Origin: Streptomyces caatingaensis
GTDB lineage: Bacteria > Actinomycetota > Actinomycetes > Streptomycetales > Streptomycetaceae
Assembly (NCBI RefSeq): GCF_001187435.1
Contig: NZ_LFXA01000017.1
Location: 1-64,000, forward strand
Reading direction: 5' to 3'
Length of the DNA: 64,000 nucleotides
Numbering within the stretch: the first letter of the stretch is position 1; every line of letters begins with the position of its first letter. A program made the translations under genes and the position numbers. A model generated the notes under the pieces. That model ran no database searches, was not told the DNA's origin, and worked only from the letters and a program-made list of their open reading frames with translations. Of this stretch, positions 12,163 to 20,351 are shown one piece after another.

Positions 12163-13199
12163 GTGTCCTCCGGAGCCGCGTCCTGCGGACGCAGGGGCTG
12201 TCCGTACGGGTCGAGGTGCGGGCCGTGCTCGTCGTCCTCCTGCTGGTGGCCGTCGCGCTGGCCGTCTCCGTCGTGCTCGTCGGCACCGGCGACTATCCGC
12301 TCTCGCCGGCGGAGGTGGTGCGGACGCTGACCGGCGGCGGCACGGCCGCCCAGGAGTTCGTCGTCAACGAGCTGCGGCTGCCGCGGGTGCTGGTCGCCCT
12401 CCTGGTGGGTGCCGCGCTCGCGCTCTCCGGCGCCGTCTTCCAGTCCGTCTCCCGCAATCCGCTGGGCAGTCCGGACGTGCTCGGGCTCGGGCAGGGCTCC
12501 ACGGTCGGGGCGCTCCTCGTCATCGTCCTCCTCAAGGGCGACCCGGCGGCCGTCGCGGCGGGGGCGCTGGCGGGCGGGCTGCTGACCGGCGCCGCGATCT
12601 ACCTGCTGGCATGGCAGAAGGGCGTGCACGGGCACCGGTTCGTCCTCGTCGGCATCGCCACGTCCGCGATCCTCGTCTCCGTCATCGGCTACCTGCTGAC
12701 CAAGGCCGACCTCACGGACGCGGCACGCGCCACGCTGTGGATGGTCGGCTCGCTCAACGGCCGTGACTGGAGCCAGGTGTGGCCGCTGCTGTGCGTCTGC
12801 GCCGTGCTCGTCCCCGTCCTCCTCGGGCAGGCGCGCGGCCTGCGCATGCTGGAGATGGGCGAGGACGCGGCCCACGCGCTCGGTGTGCGGGTCGGGCGGA
12901 CCCGGCTGACCGCGCTGACCTGCGCGGTGCTCCTCGCCGCCGGCGCGACGGCCGCGGCCGGGCCGATCGCCTTCGTCGCCCTCTCCGCGCCGCAGATCGC
13001 CCGGCGGCTGACCCGGTCGCCCGGCCCCTGCCTGGTGGCGGCCGCCTGCACCGGCGCGACCCTGCTGGTCACCGCGGACTGGGCCGCGCAGCGGCTCTTC
13101 GGGGCGGACCGGCTGCCCGTGGGGGTGCTCACCGGCATGCTGGGCGGTTGCTATCTGCTGTGGCTGCTGTATGCGGAGCGCAAGGGCGGGCGGGTGTGA
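12159..13199 (+). CDS. FecCD-family iron-siderophore ABC permease (second)
   Basis: A 346-residue permease that forms the heterodimeric channel with the preceding gene product. It has the same family signatures (LRLPRVLVALLVGAALALSG, then NPLGSPDVLGLGQG) and a similar run of membrane helices. It starts at a GTG that overlaps the upstream stop by four bases (12159-12162), so expression is coupled. The ATPase gene follows after a 133-base gap. Confidence 0.92.
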   Translation: MSVLRSRVLRTQGLSVRVEVRAVLVVLLLVAVALAVSVVLVGTGDYPLSPAEVVRTLTGGGTAAQEFVVNELRLPRVLVALLVGAALALSGAVFQSVSRNPLGSPDVLGLGQGSTVGALLVIVLLKGDPAAVAAGALAGGLLTGAAIYLLAWQKGVHGHRFVLVGIATSAILVSVIGYLLTKADLTDAARATLWMVGSLNGRDWSQVWPLLCVCAVLVPVLLGQARGLRMLEMGEDAAHALGVRVGRTRLTALTCAVLLAAGATAAAGPIAFVALSAPQIARRLTRSPGPCLVAAACTGATLLVTADWAAQRLFGADRLPVGVLTGMLGGCYLLWLLYAERKGGRV

Positions 13200-13219
13200 G
13201 GGGGTTGACGGGTGGTGTG

Positions 13220-13336
13220 GTGAGCGCCGTCGTGAGCGCCGTCATGGGTGCTGTTGTGGTGGTGGACGTTGTGGTGATGGATGTGGTGGTGGATACGACC
13301 GTGATGACCGGAATGACTAAGGAGACCCCAGCATGA
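13220..13336 (+). CDS. Possible 38-residue Val-rich leader ORF before the ATPase gene
   Basis: A short frame starting GTG at 13220 and ending with a TGA that overlaps the ATPase start codon (ATGA at 13333-13336). It encodes mostly Val, Asp and Met. It begins with an exact tandem duplication of GTGAGCGCCGTC (13220-13231 and 13232-13243). It has no clear ribosome binding site, so it may be only the untranslated gap. The overlap with the next start is what makes it worth recording. Confidence 0.25.
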   Translation: MSAVVSAVMGAVVVVDVVVMDVVVDTTVMTGMTKETPA

Positions 13337-14169
13337 GCCGCTTGAAGGCCGACTCCGTCACCCTCGCCTACGACCGGCGGGTCATCGCGGAGGACCTCTC
13401 GGTGGAGATCCCCGACAACTCCTTCACCGTCATCGTCGGGCCCAACGCCTGCGGCAAGTCCACGCTGCTGCGGGCGCTTTCGCGGATGCTCAAGCCGGAG
13501 GCGGGTTCCGTGCTGCTGGACGGGCAGGCGATCGGGTCGTACCCGGCGAAGAAGGTGGCGCGCATGCTGGGGCTGCTGCCGCAGTCGTCCGTGGCGCCGG
13601 ACGGGATCACCGTCGCCGACCTCGTCGCACGCGGGCGCTACCCGCACCAGGGGCTCCTGCGGCAGTGGTCGCCGGAGGACGAGCAGGTCGTGCGCGAGTC
13701 GATGGAGTCGACCGGGGTCGCGGCGCTCGCCGACCGGTACGTCGACGAGCTGTCGGGCGGGCAGCGGCAGCGGGTGTGGATCGCGATGGCCCTCGCCCAG
13801 CGGACGCCGCTGCTGCTCCTGGACGAGCCGACGACCTACCTCGACATCCAGCACCAGATCGAGGTCCTCGACCTGTGCGCCGAGCTGCACGAGGAGCAGG
13901 GGCGGACGCTGGTCGCCGTCCTCCACGACCTGAACCACGCCGCTCGGTACGCGACGCATCTGATCGCGATGCGGGACGGGAAGGTGGTGGCGGAGGGAGC
14001 GCCGGCGGAGGTGGTGACCTCGGAGCTGGTGGAGCGGGTGTTCGGGCTGCGGTGCGAGATCATCGACGATCCGCAGACGGGGACGCCGTTGGTGGTGCCG
14101 GCGGCGCGGAAGGTGCGGGCGTCGGCGGGGGCGGCGGCAGGGGCGGCGGCGGTGGCCGCAGCGGGGTGA
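13333..14169 (+). CDS. Iron-siderophore ABC transporter ATP-binding protein (FecE/FepC type)
   Basis: A 278-residue ATPase that powers the two FecCD permeases. Walker A is GPNACGKST (about residues 36-44), the ABC signature LSGGQRQR is near residue 140, Walker B LLLLDEP follows, and the switch His is in VLHDLNHA. It starts at an ATG after AAGGAGAC. The C-terminus ends in an Ala/Gly tail without known function. The uptake gene set (binding protein, two permeases, ATPase, SIP) is complete in this locus. Confidence 0.95.
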   Translation: MSRLKADSVTLAYDRRVIAEDLSVEIPDNSFTVIVGPNACGKSTLLRALSRMLKPEAGSVLLDGQAIGSYPAKKVARMLGLLPQSSVAPDGITVADLVARGRYPHQGLLRQWSPEDEQVVRESMESTGVAALADRYVDELSGGQRQRVWIAMALAQRTPLLLLDEPTTYLDIQHQIEVLDLCAELHEEQGRTLVAVLHDLNHAARYATHLIAMRDGKVVAEGAPAEVVTSELVERVFGLRCEIIDDPQTGTPLVVPAARKVRASAGAAAGAAAVAAAG

Positions 14170-14197
14170 GGGTGGCAGCGGGGTGAGGATGCCCCCG

Positions 14198-14630
14198 CCC
14201 CGCCCTGATCCGTTTTCGCAGGGGCTCCGCCCCTGCGGCACCCCGACGCGCGCGTGCCGCGCGACGGCGGGGGCTGCGCCCCCTGCGCCCCGGCTCGCGC
14301 TGCCGCGCGGTGGCGCGGGCTGCGCCCGCGAGCCGCGGGTGGGCGGGGCTTCGCCCCGGCATCCCACCGGGGGCTTCGCCCCCCGCCCCCCTGACCGGGG
14401 CTGCGCCCCGCGCCCCGGGCTCCGAAGTGCCAGGGGGCGCCCCCATCTCTCAGGCACCGGGCGGGGGGCTGATTCAGCCCCCCCGCCCGGCCGTCCGGCC
14501 CGCCCGCCCGGCCCGCCCAGCCCTCCGGCCCTTGCGGACCACACGGCGGAGCCGCACCGCAGGAGGGGCGGCGCGGCCGGCGCAGGCCGGGGGCCGGTGC
14601 TCGCCCGGAGGAAACGGCGAAAGGGCGGGG
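14198..14630. repeat. GC-rich palindromic intergenic element with inverted ends (copy 1)
   Basis: Almost the whole gene-free gap 14170-14655 is palindromic GC-rich DNA with blocks such as GGGGGCTGCGCCCCCTGCG and GGGCTTCGCCCC. The left end reads CCCCGCCCT-GAT-CCGTTTTC (from 14198). The right end (14611-14630) is, in reverse complement, CCCCGCCCTTTCGCCGTTTC. The same pair of ends bounds the larger region 26592-27438. No protein-coding gene is supported inside. Confidence 0.75.
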
Positions 14631-14655
14631 TGGGGGAAGGAACCCCTACCCGGCG

Positions 14656-15003
14656 CTACAGGATCGCGCGGAGCCGGAGGACGTCGCGCAGGGACGCTTT
14701 CAGGCGGATGCGGCCGGTGGCCCAGGCGCGGGGGAAATCGAGGTGGCCGTCGACCAGGGCGATCAGGTCGTCGCCGGTCATCTCCAGCGCGATCTCCGCC
14801 TGCCGCTCGGGCACACCGGGGACCGAGCGGAGTTCCCGGATGTGCCCCTCCCGCAGGTGGCCCACGAAGGTCACGTCCAGGTCCGTCACGTGGCAGCTGA
14901 GCGAGCGGTCCGGCATGGCCGCGCCGCGGAGGCCCGCGTCGGCACCCGCGAGGTTCTCCGCCAGTCTGTCGAGTGCCGCGCGGCACTCCTCGGTCGTCGC
15001 CAT
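14656..15003 (-). CDS. SCP2 sterol-binding-domain-like protein
   Basis: A 115-residue protein that looks like a stand-alone SCP2 domain: ...DLDVTFVGHLREGHI, then AEIALEMTGDDLIALVDGHL and the basic end WATGRIRLKASLRDVLRLR. In this family the domain binds hydrophobic ligands, and similar small actinobacterial proteins have no defined role. ATG at 15003 gives the compact domain; the frame continues about 170 bases further but into the next promoter region. It is divergent from the small gene at 15055. Confidence 0.8.
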   Translation of the reverse strand: MATTEECRAALDRLAENLAGADAGLRGAAMPDRSLSCHVTDLDVTFVGHLREGHIRELRSVPGVPERQAEIALEMTGDDLIALVDGHLDFPRAWATGRIRLKASLRDVLRLRAIL

Positions 15004-15041
15004 CGCACTGGACGGTACCCGAGCGGGAGGCGAACACGGGG

Positions 15042-15047
15042 TAGCGT
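15042..15047 (+). promoter_or_regulatory. -10 element (TAGCGT) for a leaderless transcript
   Basis: TAGCGT ends seven bases before the ATG at 15055, which has no usable Shine-Dalgarno spacing. This geometry puts the transcription start on or next to the start codon. No convincing -35 box is seen. Confidence 0.5.
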
Positions 15048-15054
15048 CGAGGGC

Positions 15055-15219
15055 ATGACCGACATCGACCGGGCCCCCACGGGGCACCCCGAGGTGGACG
15101 CCCACCTCGCACGGCTCGCGGACGCCGACCACCTCGACGCGGACGGTCACCTCGCGGTGTACGAGGATGTACACCGAGGACTGAAGGACGTCCTCGCCTC
15201 ACTCGACAACAGGAGCTGA
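15055..15219 (+). CDS. Small hypothetical protein upstream of TlyA
   Basis: A 54-residue acidic protein (MTDIDRAPTGHPEVDAHLAR...) with a His/Asp-rich N-terminal half and the ending LKDVLASLDNRS. It has no recognisable domain. It precedes the methyltransferase gene by seven bases, and an AGGAG inside its last codons acts as the binding site for that gene, so the two are co-transcribed. From memory a small gene sits in the same place in other streptomycetes, which supports it being real. Confidence 0.7.
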   Translation: MTDIDRAPTGHPEVDAHLARLADADHLDADGHLAVYEDVHRGLKDVLASLDNRS

Positions 15220-15226
15220 ACCGCAC

Positions 15227-16039
15227 GTGGCCGTGACCCGCCGACGACTCGACGCTGAGCTGGTGCGCCGGAAGCTGGCCCGTTCCCGCGAGCACGCGAG
15301 CCAGCTGATCGCCGCGGGCCGGGTGACCGTCGGCGGCACCACGGCGACCAAGGCCGCCACCCAGGTGGAGACCGGCGCCGCGCTCGTCGTCGCCCAGGAC
15401 GACAGCGACCCCGACTACGTCTCCCGCGGCGGGCACAAGCTCGCCGGCGCGCTCGCCGCGTTCGTCCCGAAGGGGCTGCGGGTCGAGGGCCGGCGGGCGC
15501 TCGACGCCGGCGCCTCGACCGGCGGCTTCACCGACGTCCTGCTGCGCGCCGGCGCCGCGCACGTCGTCGCCGTCGACGTCGGCTACGGACAGCTCGCCTG
15601 GTCGTTGCAGAGCGACGACCGCGTCACCGTCAAGGACCGCACCAACGTCCGCGAGCTGACGCTGGAGCAGATCGACGGGAAGCCCGTCGACCTCGTCGTC
15701 GGCGACCTGTCCTTCATCCCGCTCGGCCTCGTCCTGCCCGCGCTCGTGGCCTGCACCGCCCCCGGCGCCGACCTCGTGATGATGGTCAAGCCGCAGTTCG
15801 AGGTCGGCAAGGAACGGCTCGGCAGCGGCGGCGTCGTCCGCAGCCCCGAGCTGCGCGCCGAGGCCGTCAAGGGCGTCGCCCGCCGCGCCGCCGGGCTCGG
15901 CCTCGGCGTCCTCGGGGTCACCGCCAGCCCGCTGCCGGGCCCCTCCGGCAACGTCGAGTACTTTCTGTGGCTGCGCGCCGGTGCGCCCGAACTGGACCCG
16001 GCGGACGTTGACCGTGCTGTGGCGGAGGGGCCTCGTTGA
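15227..16039 (+). CDS. tlyA: TlyA family rRNA (cytidine-2'-O)-methyltransferase
   Basis: A 270-residue methyltransferase that in mycobacteria modifies 16S and 23S rRNA at cytidine 2'-OH. An S4 RNA-binding domain occupies about residues 3-65 (RRLDAELVRRKLARSREHA), followed by an FtsJ/RrmJ-type SAM fold with motif DAGASTGGFTD and the catalytic Lys/Asp/Lys set in SRGGHKL, VVGDLSFI and MMVKPQFE. GTG at 15227 has AGGAG at 15211-15215. The stop overlaps the NAD kinase start (TTGA). Capreomycin sensitivity is linked to TlyA in mycobacteria; whether this holds here is unknown. Confidence 0.92.
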   Translation: MAVTRRRLDAELVRRKLARSREHASQLIAAGRVTVGGTTATKAATQVETGAALVVAQDDSDPDYVSRGGHKLAGALAAFVPKGLRVEGRRALDAGASTGGFTDVLLRAGAAHVVAVDVGYGQLAWSLQSDDRVTVKDRTNVRELTLEQIDGKPVDLVVGDLSFIPLGLVLPALVACTAPGADLVMMVKPQFEVGKERLGSGGVVRSPELRAEAVKGVARRAAGLGLGVLGVTASPLPGPSGNVEYFLWLRAGAPELDPADVDRAVAEGPR

Positions 16040-16962
16040 CCACGACAGAAGTGACAGCGACACAGAGACGCACCGTCTTCCTGCTCGCGCACACCGGCCG
16101 CCCGGCGGCCGTGCGCAGCGCCGAACTCGTCGTGCAGGGCCTGCTGCGCTGCGGCATCGGCGTCCGCGTGCTGGCCGAGGAGGCCGCCGACCTGCCGCTG
16201 CCGTCCACCGTCGAACGCGTGGAGACCGGCCCGGACCACCCGGACGTGCTGGAGGGCTGCGAGCTGCTCGTCGTCCTGGGGGGTGACGGGACGCTGCTGC
16301 GCGGCGCGGAGTTCGCCCGGGTCTCCGGGGTGCCGATGCTCGGGGTCAACCTCGGCCGCGTCGGCTTCCTCGCGGAGGCGGAGCGCGACGACCTCGACAA
16401 GGTCGTGGACCGGGTGGTCACCCGTGCGTACGAGGTCGAGGAGCGCATGACCCTCGACGTCCTCGTCCGTACCGACGGGCACGTCGTCCACACGGACTGG
16501 GCGCTCAACGAGGCGTCGGTGGAGAAGGCGGCGCGGGAGCGGGTGCTGGAGGTCGTCACCGAGGTCGACGGGCGGCCCGTCTCGCGCTTCGGCGGCGACG
16601 GCGTGGTGTGCGCGACGCCGACCGGCTCGACGGCGTACGCCTTCTCCGCCGGCGGGCCGGTGGTGTGGCCGGAGGTGGAGGCGTTGCTGATGGTGCCCAT
16701 CAGCGCCCACGCGCTCTTCGCCAAGCCGCTGGTGACGGCGCCGGATTCGGTGCTCGCGGTGGAGGTGCAGCCGCAGACGCCCAACGGCGTGCTGTGGTGC
16801 GACGGACGGCGGAGTGTGGAGCTGCCGGCGGGGGCGCGGGTGGAGGTGCGGCGGGGGGCGGTGCCGGTGCGCCTGGCGCGGCTGCATCACGCCTCGTTCA
16901 CCGACCGGCTGGTCGCGAAGTTCGCCCTGCCGGTGGCGGGGTGGCGGGGGGCGCCGCACTAG
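16036..16962 (+). CDS. nadK: NAD kinase
   Basis: A 308-residue cytosolic enzyme that phosphorylates NAD to NADP. The GGDGTLLRGAEF motif (residues about 77-88) holds the catalytic Asp, NLGRVGFLAE follows, then the NE motif (LNEASV) and PTGSTAYAFSAGGP near residue 195. The start is a TTG inside the overlap TTGA at 16036-16039, served by GGAGGGG at 16023-16029 within tlyA; a GTG at 16051 is an alternative. It is translationally coupled to tlyA and followed by recN, an arrangement common in actinobacteria. Confidence 0.93.
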   Translation: MTTTEVTATQRRTVFLLAHTGRPAAVRSAELVVQGLLRCGIGVRVLAEEAADLPLPSTVERVETGPDHPDVLEGCELLVVLGGDGTLLRGAEFARVSGVPMLGVNLGRVGFLAEAERDDLDKVVDRVVTRAYEVEERMTLDVLVRTDGHVVHTDWALNEASVEKAARERVLEVVTEVDGRPVSRFGGDGVVCATPTGSTAYAFSAGGPVVWPEVEALLMVPISAHALFAKPLVTAPDSVLAVEVQPQTPNGVLWCDGRRSVELPAGARVEVRRGAVPVRLARLHHASFTDRLVAKFALPVAGWRGAPH

Positions 16963-17165
16963 GCGGCCCGGCACCGCCCGCCGTGGGGGCGCGCCCGGCC
17001 GCGAGGAGGCCGGCGGCGTGCGGACGTGTGGGTTCCGGGCCTGGCGGGCGGGGGTGCCCGCGTGTCCGGCGGTGGCCGGCCGGGCCGGCGGCGGGGGTCT
17101 CGCCGGGGCGCTCCCGGGGCGGCCGGGGCGGGGGAGGCCGTCGCGAGGGGGGCCCGGAACCTCGT

Positions 17166-18917
17166 ATGGTCGTATCCGTGTTGGAGGAGATGCGGATCCG
17201 GTCCTTGGGCGTCATCGATGACGCGGTGGTCGAGCTGTCACCCGGTTTCACCGCGGTGACCGGCGAGACCGGTGCCGGCAAGACCATGGTTGTCACCAGC
17301 CTCGGGCTGCTGCTCGGCGGCCGGGCCGACCCCGCCCTGGTGCGCGCCGGCGCCAAGGCGGCGGTGGTCGAGGGGCGGATCGCCGTCGACCGCCGGTCGC
17401 CCGCGGCCGTGCGGGCCGAGGAGGCGGGCGCCGAGCTCGACGACGGCACGCTGCTCGTCAGCCGCACGCTCTCCGCGGAGGGGCGCTCCCGCGCCCACCT
17501 CGGCGGCCGGAGCGTGCCCGTCGGGCTGCTGGGCGAGCTCGCCGACGACCTCGTCGCGGTGCACGGCCAGACCGACCAGCAGGGGCTGCTGCGGCCGGCC
17601 CGGCAGCGCGAGGCCCTCGACCGGTACGCGGGGGACGCGGTGGCCGTGCCGCTCGCCAAGTACGCCGACGCCTACCGCCGGCTGCGGTCCGTCGCCGCCG
17701 CGCTGGACGAGCTGACCACCCGCGCCCGTGAGCGCGCCCAGGAGGCGGACCTGCTGCGGTTCGGCCTGGACGAGGTCGCCGCCACCGAGCCGCTGCCCGG
17801 CGAGGACGCCGAACTGGCCGCCGAGGCCGAGCGGCTGGGCCACGCCGAGGCCCTGGCCTCCGCCGCCACGGCCGCCCACGCGGCGCTGGCCGGCGACCCC
17901 GAGGACCCGGCCGGCGTCGAGGCGTCCTCCCTGGTCGCCGGGGCGCACCGGGCGCTGGAGGCGGTGCGCTCGCACGACCCGGCGCTCGCCGCGCTCGCGG
18001 ACCGGATCGGCGAGATCGGCATCCTGCTGGCCGACGTGGCCGGCGAACTCGCCGGGTACGCCGCCGGCCTGGACGCCGACCCGCGCCGGCTGGCCGCCGT
18101 GGAGGAGCGGCGCGCGGCGCTGGCCCACCTGACGCGCAAGTACGGCGAGGACATCACCGCCGTCCTCGCCTGGGCCGAGCGGAGCGCCGAGCGCCTCGGC
18201 GAGCTGGAGGGCGACGACGAGCGGATCGCGGAGCTCACCGCCGAGCGGGACGCGCTGCGGGCCGAACTCGGCGCGCTGGCACAGGAGCTGAGCGACGCCC
18301 GCGCCGAGGCGGCCGGGCGGTTCGCCGAGGCGGTCACGGCGGAGCTGGCGGAGCTGGCGATGCCGCACGCGCGCGTCTCGTTCGCGATCGGGCAGAACCC
18401 GGTGGACGACGAGGAGTCGGGCATCGAGGTCGGCGGGCGGGCCGTCGCCTTCGGGCCGCACGGCGCCGACGACGTCGAGCTGCTGCTCGCCCCGCACCCC
18501 GGCGCCCGGCCGCGGCCCATCGCCAAGGGGGCCTCCGGCGGTGAGCTCTCGCGCGTCATGCTGGCCGTGGAGGTGGTGTTCGCGGGCTCCGACCCGGTGC
18601 CGACGTACCTCTTCGACGAGGTCGACGCGGGCGTCGGCGGGCGGGCCGCCGTCGAGGTGGGCCGCCGGCTGGCGCGGCTGGCGCGGACGGCGCAGGTCGT
18701 GGTCGTCACGCACCTGCCGCAGGTGGCCGCGTTCGCCGACCGGCACCTCGTCGTGGAGAAGACCCACGAGGGGTCGGTGACCCGCAGCGGGGTCAAGGTC
18801 ATGGAGGGCGAGGACCGGGTGCGCGAGCTGTCCCGGATGCTGGCGGGCCAGGAGGACTCCCAACTGGCCCGCGCGCACGCCGAGGAGCTGCTGGCGGCGG
18901 CGCGCGCCGGGCGGTGA
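17166..18917 (+). CDS. recN: DNA repair protein RecN
   Basis: An SMC-like ATPase of about 583 residues acting in double-strand-break repair. Walker A is GETGAGKT at about residues 33-40, a long coiled-coil middle follows, then the signature GASGGELSRVMLA and Walker B YLFDEVDAGVGG. Start choice is open: ATG 17166 has GAGGGGGG 13 bases upstream, whereas GTG 17178 lies seven bases after a TATGGT (-10) and would be leaderless; the conserved MRIRSLGVIDD segment begins at 17190. I see no clear LexA box in the 200 bases upstream, unlike dnaE2. Confidence 0.93.
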   Translation: MVVSVLEEMRIRSLGVIDDAVVELSPGFTAVTGETGAGKTMVVTSLGLLLGGRADPALVRAGAKAAVVEGRIAVDRRSPAAVRAEEAGAELDDGTLLVSRTLSAEGRSRAHLGGRSVPVGLLGELADDLVAVHGQTDQQGLLRPARQREALDRYAGDAVAVPLAKYADAYRRLRSVAAALDELTTRARERAQEADLLRFGLDEVAATEPLPGEDAELAAEAERLGHAEALASAATAAHAALAGDPEDPAGVEASSLVAGAHRALEAVRSHDPALAALADRIGEIGILLADVAGELAGYAAGLDADPRRLAAVEERRAALAHLTRKYGEDITAVLAWAERSAERLGELEGDDERIAELTAERDALRAELGALAQELSDARAEAAGRFAEAVTAELAELAMPHARVSFAIGQNPVDDEESGIEVGGRAVAFGPHGADDVELLLAPHPGARPRPIAKGASGGELSRVMLAVEVVFAGSDPVPTYLFDEVDAGVGGRAAVEVGRRLARLARTAQVVVVTHLPQVAAFADRHLVVEKTHEGSVTRSGVKVMEGEDRVRELSRMLAGQEDSQLARAHAEELLAAARAGR

Positions 18918-19201
18918 CACGGCGGGACGGAGAGGCGGCCGGGACGGAGAGGCGGTCGGGGTGGTGATGCGGCCGGGTCGTGACGCGGCCGTGCGGTGAC
19001 GTAACGGACCGCCGGGCCGTAAAGGGTCGTCATCCCCAAACCGGGTGAATCCGCTGAAGTGCGGGCGAGACAGGGCGGGCCGTGCGCGGAGCGGTGGTGC
19101 GTGGATGCCGGTGGCGGCTGGCATCCTGGGCTCGGCACCGCCGCCGTTGCGGTCTCCCCCCTCCTCGCAGCCGACCCAGCCGACCCAGGAGCCACTCCCG
19201 C

Positions 19202-20326
19202 GTGAGCAGCACACCCGGCACGTCCCACGGGCGGCCGCCCCTGCACGCCGTCCAGGTCCTGGGCGGCGGGAGCGGGGGCACCGGCGCCCATGTGCGGTCG
19301 CTGGCGGCCGGGCTGGCCGCGCGCGGGCTGCGGGTGACGGTCTGCGCGGCCGGGTGCGCGGAGGCGCGGTACGGGTTCACCGAGGCCGGTGCCGCGTTCG
19401 AGGCCCTGCCCGCCGGGACGGACGCGCTGCTCGTCGCCGGGATCCGCGCCGCGAGCGCGGACGCGGACGTCGTCCACGCGCACGGGCTGCGCTGGGGCGT
19501 CCTCGCCGCCCTCGCGCTGCGCGGGCGCGCCACGCCGCTGGTCGTCACCTGGCACCGGCGGGTGTGCGCCGCGGGCGCCCGTGCCCACGTCGTCCGGCTC
19601 ATGGAGCGCCGGGCCGCGCGCGGCGCGGCGGTCGTCCTCGCGCCCTCCCCCGACCTCGTCGACCAGGCGCGGCTGCGGGGCGCGCGGGACGCGCGGCTGA
19701 CGGCCGTCGCCCTGCCCGGGCCCCGGCCGCCGGCCACCGGTCCGGAGGAGGACCTTCCGCGGGACAAGGTGCTGGCCGAACTCGGCGTGCTGGGACGGCC
19801 GTTGCTCCTCGCCGTCGGGCGGCTGGAGGAGGGGCAGGGGTACGGGCCGCTGCTGGACGCGGCCCGCTCCTGGCGCGGTCTCGACCCCGAGCCGCTGCTC
19901 GTCGTCGCGGGGGAGGGGCCCGAACGGGGCGCTCTGCAGCGGCGGATCGAGGGCGAGGGGCTGCCCGTCCGGCTCGTCGGGCGGCGCGACGACGTCCCCC
20001 AGCTGCTGGCCGCCGCCGACGTCGCGATCCTGCCCAGCCGCTGGGAGGCGCGCTCCCTGCTGGCGCAGGAGGCCTTCCAGGCCGGGGTGCCGCTCGTCGC
20101 GACGTCGGTGGGCGGGGTGCCCGATCTCGTGGGGGACGCGGCGGAGTTGGTGCCGTACGGGGACGCGGGCGCCCTGGCGGGCGCCGTCTCCGGGCTGCTG
20201 GAGGATCCGCTGCGGCGGGAGCGGCTGGTGGCGGCGGGCCGGGAGCGGCTGGGGGAGTGGCCTTCGGAGGACGACGCGGTGGCCCATGTGCTGAGCGTCT
20301 ACGACGAGTTGAGCGGGTGGGGGTAG
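19202..20326 (+). CDS. Glycosyltransferase family 4 type
   Basis: A 374-residue GT-B glycosyltransferase. The N-terminal domain opens with LHAVQVLGGGSGGTGAHVRSL, the nucleotide-sugar domain has LLLAVGRLEEGQGY, LVVAGEGPER and the acidic E-x7-E region around SRWEARSLLAQEAFQAGVPL. The donor and acceptor are unknown. GTG 19202 is chosen because AGGAG lies at 19187-19191; the frame extends 40 codons upstream with atypical R/S/P-rich sequence. The 284-base gap before it has a duplicated GGGACGGAGAGGCGG block and no other gene. Confidence 0.85.
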   Translation: MSSTPGTSHGRPPLHAVQVLGGGSGGTGAHVRSLAAGLAARGLRVTVCAAGCAEARYGFTEAGAAFEALPAGTDALLVAGIRAASADADVVHAHGLRWGVLAALALRGRATPLVVTWHRRVCAAGARAHVVRLMERRAARGAAVVLAPSPDLVDQARLRGARDARLTAVALPGPRPPATGPEEDLPRDKVLAELGVLGRPLLLAVGRLEEGQGYGPLLDAARSWRGLDPEPLLVVAGEGPERGALQRRIEGEGLPVRLVGRRDDVPQLLAAADVAILPSRWEARSLLAQEAFQAGVPLVATSVGGVPDLVGDAAELVPYGDAGALAGAVSGLLEDPLRRERLVAAGRERLGEWPSEDDAVAHVLSVYDELSGWG

Positions 20327-20351
20327 CCGGCCGCCGTGCGCGGACCGGGGC

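Noticed and set aside
16963..17165. LexA box upstream of recN
   Set aside because: No GAAC-N4-GTTC-like palindrome with at most one mismatch was seen in this interval.
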